Positions 6,421 through 8,736 of a DNA stretch of 8,736 nt are shown here, in pieces. Source of the stretch: Candidatus Nitrosopumilus sp. (GTDB taxonomy: Archaea > Thermoproteota > Nitrososphaeria > Nitrososphaerales > Nitrosopumilaceae); assembly GCA_029880665.1 (NCBI GenBank), contig JAOUNZ010000036.1:1-8736 (forward strand), read 5' to 3'. Position numbers and translations under genes: made by a program. Numbering within the stretch: position 1 is the first letter of the stretch; each line of letters starts with the position of its first letter. The notes under the pieces are model-generated. The model saw only the letters and a list, made by a program, of their open reading frames with translations. It was not told where the DNA came from and did not search any database.

Positions 6421-6445
6421 TTTTCATAAAAAACGATATTGTTCT

Positions 6446-6709
6446 TTATGCAATTACCGTGATTTCTCGTGAAGACATACCACCATAGCCAGGATCAATC
6501 TTTTGTTTTGGATTTAACGTGGTATCATGGTGACATGCCTTATTACAAACAGGGCAAAATTTTCTATCAAGTACTATGCATTGGCAGATATGGTTTTTTA
6601 CATATGCCTGTGCAGCTTGATTCCATTCGCCAGTTCCATTACAATATACACACATATTTGAACCAGAAGAGCCAACACCCTTACAGAAATCACATATGTC
6701 CTCAGTCAT
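6446..6709 (-). CDS. Small DnaJ-type zinc-finger protein (no J domain)
   Basis: The 87-aa cysteine-rich product opens with two CxxCxGxG-like units, CDFCKGVG (6-13) and CVYCNGTG (20-27), which together resemble half of the DnaJ central zinc domain and would bind one zinc. A second cluster follows: C42, C44, C52, C55 and C59 with H60 and H61, enough ligands for another metal site. The tail is IDPGYGGMSSREITVIA. No J domain (HPD) or DnaJ C-terminal domain is present, so it is not a co-chaperone by itself. Stand-alone CxxCxGxG proteins can act as assembly factors, disulphide-handling proteins or zinc-stabilised adaptors, but the role here is unknown. The start ATG is supported by a TATA-like box centred 27 nt upstream. 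The gene is divergent from the mutase B12 subunit, 100 nt apart. Confidence 0.85.
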   Translation of the reverse strand: MTEDICDFCKGVGSSGSNMCVYCNGTGEWNQAAQAYVKNHICQCIVLDRKFCPVCNKACHHDTTLNPKQKIDPGYGGMSSREITVIA

Positions 6710-6730
6710 ATCTTTACGTTTCTACATGAA

Positions 6731-6740
6731 GTGTTAAATC
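6731..6740 (-). promoter_or_regulatory. TATA-like box for the zinc-finger gene
   Basis: The minus strand reads GATTTAACAC, centred about 27 nt from the ATG at 6709. A second AT-rich stretch just upstream (about 6741-6748) could also serve, with a short leader. Confidence 0.45.
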
Positions 6741-6778
6741 AATATATTTGAAGAGATTTGCACGAAAATCAAATAAAC

Positions 6779-6790
6779 CTTTTAAAATAT
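6779..6790 (+). promoter_or_regulatory. TATA box for the mutase B12-subunit gene
   Basis: CTTTTAAAATAT is centred about 25 nt upstream of the ATG at 6810, which predicts a leaderless transcript. It lies about 40 nt from the oppositely oriented box of the zinc-finger gene, so the two promoters are back to back. Confidence 0.6.
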
Positions 6791-6809
6791 CCCAAAGATA
6801 CCTATAATC

Positions 6810-7232
6810 ATGAAACAAAAAACTGCATCTCGAAGTATCAAAATATTGGTTGCCAAGTTAGGTCTGGATGGCCATGACAGGGGGGCCCTGGTATTGTGTA
6901 GGGCGTTTAGGGATGCAGGTATGGAGGTAATCTATTCGGGACTTTTTGCCACCCCAGATAGGATTGCGCAGATTGCAGAAGACGAAGATGTCGATGCAGT
7001 AGCAATGAGTTTGCTAAACGGAGCACATGGAACATTGTTTCCAAGAGTCGTAAAGGCACTAAATAAGAAGGGGATCAAAGACGTACTTATTGTTGGAGGA
7101 GGAGTAATTCCCGAAATAGATCATAAAGATCTGATCAAGGCAGGAGTAGATCATGTGTTTGGACCGGGTACGTCATTGCCAACAATCATTGATCACATAA
7201 CAACTGGCGTTTCTAAATTAAGAAAAATATAA
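6810..7232 (+). CDS. Methylmalonyl-CoA mutase, small (B12-binding) subunit
   Basis: Stand-alone cobalamin-binding subunit of 140 aa, equivalent to the C-terminal domain of one-chain methylmalonyl-CoA mutases. It pairs with a separate catalytic TIM-barrel subunit to interconvert methylmalonyl-CoA and succinyl-CoA. In thaumarchaea this is a step of the 3-hydroxypropionate/4-hydroxybutyrate CO2-fixation cycle. The base-off/His-on signature is intact: LGLDGHDRG with D20, H22 (lower cobalt ligand) and G25. It is followed by AMSLLNGAH (65-73), IVGGGVIP (near 95-102) and FGPGT, which cradle the nucleotide tail in this Rossmann-like fold. Length matches archaeal small subunits (about 135-145 aa). ATG start with a TATA box about 25 nt upstream. 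The catalytic subunit is not in this window, while the partner GTPase gene is at 1-822. It converges on ilvC with a 9-nt gap and has no clear U-rich terminator of its own. Confidence 0.95.
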   Translation: MKQKTASRSIKILVAKLGLDGHDRGALVLCRAFRDAGMEVIYSGLFATPDRIAQIAEDEDVDAVAMSLLNGAHGTLFPRVVKALNKKGIKDVLIVGGGVIPEIDHKDLIKAGVDHVFGPGTSLPTIIDHITTGVSKLRKI

Positions 7233-7239
7233 GAAAAAA
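7223..7239 (-). terminator. U-rich terminator candidate for ilvC
   Basis: Immediately past the ilvC stop codon (7242) the minus strand has a run of six T (7239-7234) and then five T (7227-7223). This fits archaeal U-tract termination. The second run lies inside the 3' end of the convergent mutase subunit gene, so the two transcripts probably overlap at their ends. Confidence 0.5.
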
Positions 7240-7241
7240 GA

Positions 7242-8240
7242 TTATTCTGTGGAATCAGGCCACATCATTTTACGCATTTCTTTGCCAACCTTTTCAATTT
7301 GGTGAGCATCGTATTCTTTCATGTATTTGTCAAACGCATCCTTGCCGTTTTTCTGATATTCTGAAATCCATTCATTATTGAATGTGCCATCTTGAATCAT
7401 GGTAAGAACTTTTTTCATGTTCTCTTTGTTTGCAGAATCCATCACCATCGGTCCACGAGTCAAGCCACCATATCTGGCAGTCTCACTTACACGTCTCCAC
7501 ATTCCATTAATGCCATATCTCTGAATCATATCCACAATAAGTTTGAGTTCATGTAAGACTTCAAAGTATGCAATTTCTGGTTGGTATCCTGCTTCAACTA
7601 GGGTTTCAAATGCATTTGTAACCATAGACGCTGCGCCACCACAAAGGTCAGCCTGTTCACCAAACCAATCAGTCTCTACTTCTTCTTTGAAAGCAGTTTT
7701 GATCAATCCAGCTCTGGCGCTGCCGATTGCCTTTGCAATTCCCAATGTTCTATCCCAAGCCTTTCCTGTAAAGTCTTGTTCGACTGCAACGATTGCAGGG
7801 GTTCCAAAATTGTCAAGATATGTCTCTCTAACTTTGGAGCCAGGTCCTTTTGGTGCAACCATGATAAGATCAACATTGTTTGGGGCTTCAATCCATTTCC
7901 AATAGATTGCAGCTGCATGAGAAAATGACAATGCCTTTCCTTCAGAAAGATTTGGTCCAATCTCATCTTTGTATACTTGACCTTGAATCATATCTGGAAT
8001 CAAAATATGAACAATGTCTGCTTGTTTTGTAGCATCTGATACAGACATTACATTATGACCGTCAGACTTTGCCTTTTTCCAGCTGTTGCCGCCTTCTTTA
8101 AGACCAATAATCACATTAAGACCAGAGTCTTTCATGTTGTTAGCCTGTGCATCACCTTGGATTCCATAACCGATTACAGCAATCGTTTGATTTTTGATTG
8201 GGTCAAGACTGATTTCGTTATCTTTCCATGTTTTTGCCAT
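7242..8240 (-). CDS. ilvC: Ketol-acid reductoisomerase (class I, IlvC)
   Basis: Second enzyme of branched-chain amino-acid synthesis: a Mg2+-dependent alkyl shift and NAD(P)H reduction of 2-acetolactate or 2-aceto-2-hydroxybutyrate to the dihydroxy acids. At 332 aa it has normal class I length. The Rossmann motif is GYGIQG (24-29). The cofactor loop reads GLKEGGNSWKKA (46-57). The active-site histidine is H108. Metal and substrate ligands in the knotted helical domain are D191 and E195 (in DWFGEQADLCGG), E227 and E231 (in YFEVLHELK), with S252 contacting substrate. All are present, so the enzyme should be active. Oddity: the segment after H108 reads HAAAIYW where most KARIs have HG-[FL]-x-I. 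ATG start with a TATA box centred 27 nt upstream. ilvB/ilvN are not adjacent, so it is probably transcribed alone. Confidence 0.98.
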   Translation of the reverse strand: MAKTWKDNEISLDPIKNQTIAVIGYGIQGDAQANNMKDSGLNVIIGLKEGGNSWKKAKSDGHNVMSVSDATKQADIVHILIPDMIQGQVYKDEIGPNLSEGKALSFSHAAAIYWKWIEAPNNVDLIMVAPKGPGSKVRETYLDNFGTPAIVAVEQDFTGKAWDRTLGIAKAIGSARAGLIKTAFKEEVETDWFGEQADLCGGAASMVTNAFETLVEAGYQPEIAYFEVLHELKLIVDMIQRYGINGMWRRVSETARYGGLTRGPMVMDSANKENMKKVLTMIQDGTFNNEWISEYQKNGKDAFDKYMKEYDAHQIEKVGKEMRKMMWPDSTE

Positions 8241-8260
8241 GATTTTGGCACAAATACTGC

Positions 8261-8274
8261 AAATATTAACTAAA
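8261..8274 (-). promoter_or_regulatory. TATA box for ilvC
   Basis: The minus strand reads TTTAGTTAATATTT, centred about 27 nt from the ilvC ATG, consistent with a leaderless transcript. No attenuator or leader peptide fits in this space. Confidence 0.55.
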
Positions 8275-8409
8275 GCGAATGTATCACATTACTGAAATCC
8301 CGAGATTCATTAATTTTCCGTGAACTAACATGTTTTGATCAGTCCATAGTTTACAGAGCATACTAGATGTTTGAAAACGTATATTGTTTGTATAGATCTT
8401 TGGCATGTT

Positions 8410-8521
8410 CTAGTTCAAATTTAACTGAGCACAATGTGTTTGGGGTAAAGACAGAGACTATCCATTTGATCCTTAGTGAAAACTAGGAAAAACACTTACA
8501 AATAATTCAAAATTGAACTAG
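8410..8521. repeat. Spaced inverted repeat CTAGTTCAA / TTGAACTAG
   Basis: CTAGTTCAA at 8410-8418 is the exact reverse complement of TTGAACTAG at 8513-8521, separated by 94 nt. The outer copy ends 9 nt before a TATA-like box. It may be a paired protein-binding site; a 9-nt match by chance in AT-rich DNA is also possible. Confidence 0.3.
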
Positions 8522-8530
8522 AGTTTTTTT

Positions 8531-8540
8531 AGATATAACT
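8531..8540 (+). promoter_or_regulatory. TATA-like box in the right intergenic region
   Basis: AGATATAACT follows a T-run and is centred about 28 nt upstream of the ATG at 8564. The spacing matches the leaderless genes in this window, so a short transcript starting near 8561-8564 is plausible. Confidence 0.35.
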
Positions 8541-8563
8541 AGAAATCATCATGAAAAAGACAG

Positions 8564-8638
8564 ATGAAGAGAAATCAAGATGCATCTATAACATGGAAAA
8601 AACAGTGCCATAATTGTAAAAAATTCTGGTATGCGTAA
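8564..8638 (+). CDS. Possible 24-aa CxxC micropeptide or remnant of a zinc-ribbon gene
   Basis: The reading frame gives MKRNQDASITW, then KKQCHNCKKFWYA and a TAA. One C-x2-C knuckle flanked by lysines and aromatics looks like half of a zinc ribbon. After the TAA the frame stays open for another 25 codons, so it could be the decayed start of a longer gene rather than a true micropeptide. A TATA-like box is properly spaced for this ATG, whereas the ATG at 8551 opens a different, featureless 20-codon frame. Very short, hence low confidence. Confidence 0.25.
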   Translation: MKRNQDASITWKKQCHNCKKFWYA

Positions 8639-8736
8639 TATTGGAATGAATTATTTGAATATGAACTATATGATTCTATATTGGTGTTTTTGTGTACAAC
8701 GTAGGTATTGGTTTAGATAATAATTTCTTCCTAAAG

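Larger units (their letters stand above)
6109..6445. other. 337-bp intergenic region with no convincing gene
   Basis: This stretch separates the TFB start from the end of the zinc-finger gene. It holds the TFB promoter next to 6108 (including the palindrome GATAATTATC at 6123-6132), a weak 39-codon hydrophobic ORF on plus (6207-6326), and interleaved complementary arms at 6370-6420 followed by T5. I see no tRNA, rRNA or box C/D RNA signature. Confidence 0.6.
8275..8736. other. 462-bp region upstream of ilvC without a large gene
   Basis: No ORF longer than about 40 codons is present on either strand. The region holds five CTAG sites within 180 nt (8363, 8410, 8483, 8518, 8539), an inverted repeat with a wide loop, a TATA-like box at 8531-8540, and a 24-codon CxxC ORF. 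The final 98 bases are very AT-rich, and TTTAGATAATAATTT near 8713-8727 could be a promoter for a gene beyond the right edge. I see no tRNA or rRNA. Confidence 0.55.

Noticed and set aside
6370..6425. Box C/D small RNA, because ATGATGA occurs on the minus strand and TGATGA on the plus strand
   Set aside because: No CTGA D or D' box occurs at the 10-12 nt spacing needed, and no second C' box is present.
8284..8406. 40-codon minus-strand ORF beginning MPKIYTNNIRF
   Set aside because: It runs over the ilvC promoter flank, has many internal Met codons and no recognisable feature.
8405..8430. Possible tRNA T-arm because of GTTCAAAT
   Set aside because: No matching acceptor, D-arm or anticodon stem surrounds it.
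8367..8486. 39-codon plus-strand ORF beginning MFENVYCLYRS
   Set aside because: No motif, no well-spaced TATA box, and it overlaps a 40-codon ORF on the opposite strand; chance is sufficient.

Overview
The window is about 8.7 kb of AT-rich archaeal DNA and most resembles a marine-type ammonia-oxidising thaumarchaeon (Nitrosopumilus / Nitrosarchaeum-like). The evidence is a canonical archaeal TFB, a tricorn-factor-type M1 aminopeptidase, a stand-alone B12-binding subunit of methylmalonyl-CoA mutase with a MeaB-type GTPase (parts used by the thaumarchaeal 3-hydroxypropionate/4-hydroxybutyrate CO2-fixation cycle), and TATA-like boxes placed about 25-29 nt upstream of start codons, as expected for leaderless archaeal transcripts. 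The genus is inferred from gene content and composition, not from a database search.

Left block (1-3979, all minus strand). Transcription runs right to left: a 53-aa zinc-knuckle protein (3979-3818), an 833-aa M1 zinc aminopeptidase (3763-1262), a 135-aa membrane-anchored protein of unknown function that overlaps the peptidase by 8 nt (1269-862), and a MeaB/ArgK GTPase starting 39 nt further on (822-1) that runs off the left edge. The last three look like one operon with a TATA box at about 3785-3799.

Middle block (4103-6108) is regulatory. A ribbon-helix-helix protein (plus) and a small winged-helix regulator (minus) converge on a shared 12-nt palindrome that may terminate both. Behind the winged-helix gene lies a full-length TFB (minus). 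A perfect 12-nt palindrome sits just upstream of the ribbon-helix-helix gene's TATA box and is a good operator candidate. The stretch 6109-6445 has no convincing gene, but holds a 39-codon hydrophobic ORF and a nested set of short complementary arms.

Right block (6446-8240). A compact DnaJ-type zinc-finger protein (minus) is divergent from the methylmalonyl-CoA mutase B12 subunit (plus) across 100 nt holding both promoters. The mutase subunit converges with ketol-acid reductoisomerase ilvC (minus), with 9 nt between stop codons. The last 460 bp hold no large gene, only a very short CxxC ORF with a well-placed TATA box and a cluster of CTAG sites.

Functionally, the B12 subunit (6810-7232) would carry the cobalamin of the mutase that isomerises methylmalonyl-CoA and succinyl-CoA, and MeaB (1-822) would guard that cofactor. 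IlvC serves branched-chain amino-acid synthesis and the aminopeptidase serves peptide turnover. I see no defence island, CRISPR array, insertion sequence, rRNA or tRNA gene. The less usual content is the set of small cysteine-rich proteins, the candidate operator, and the structured intergenic regions.
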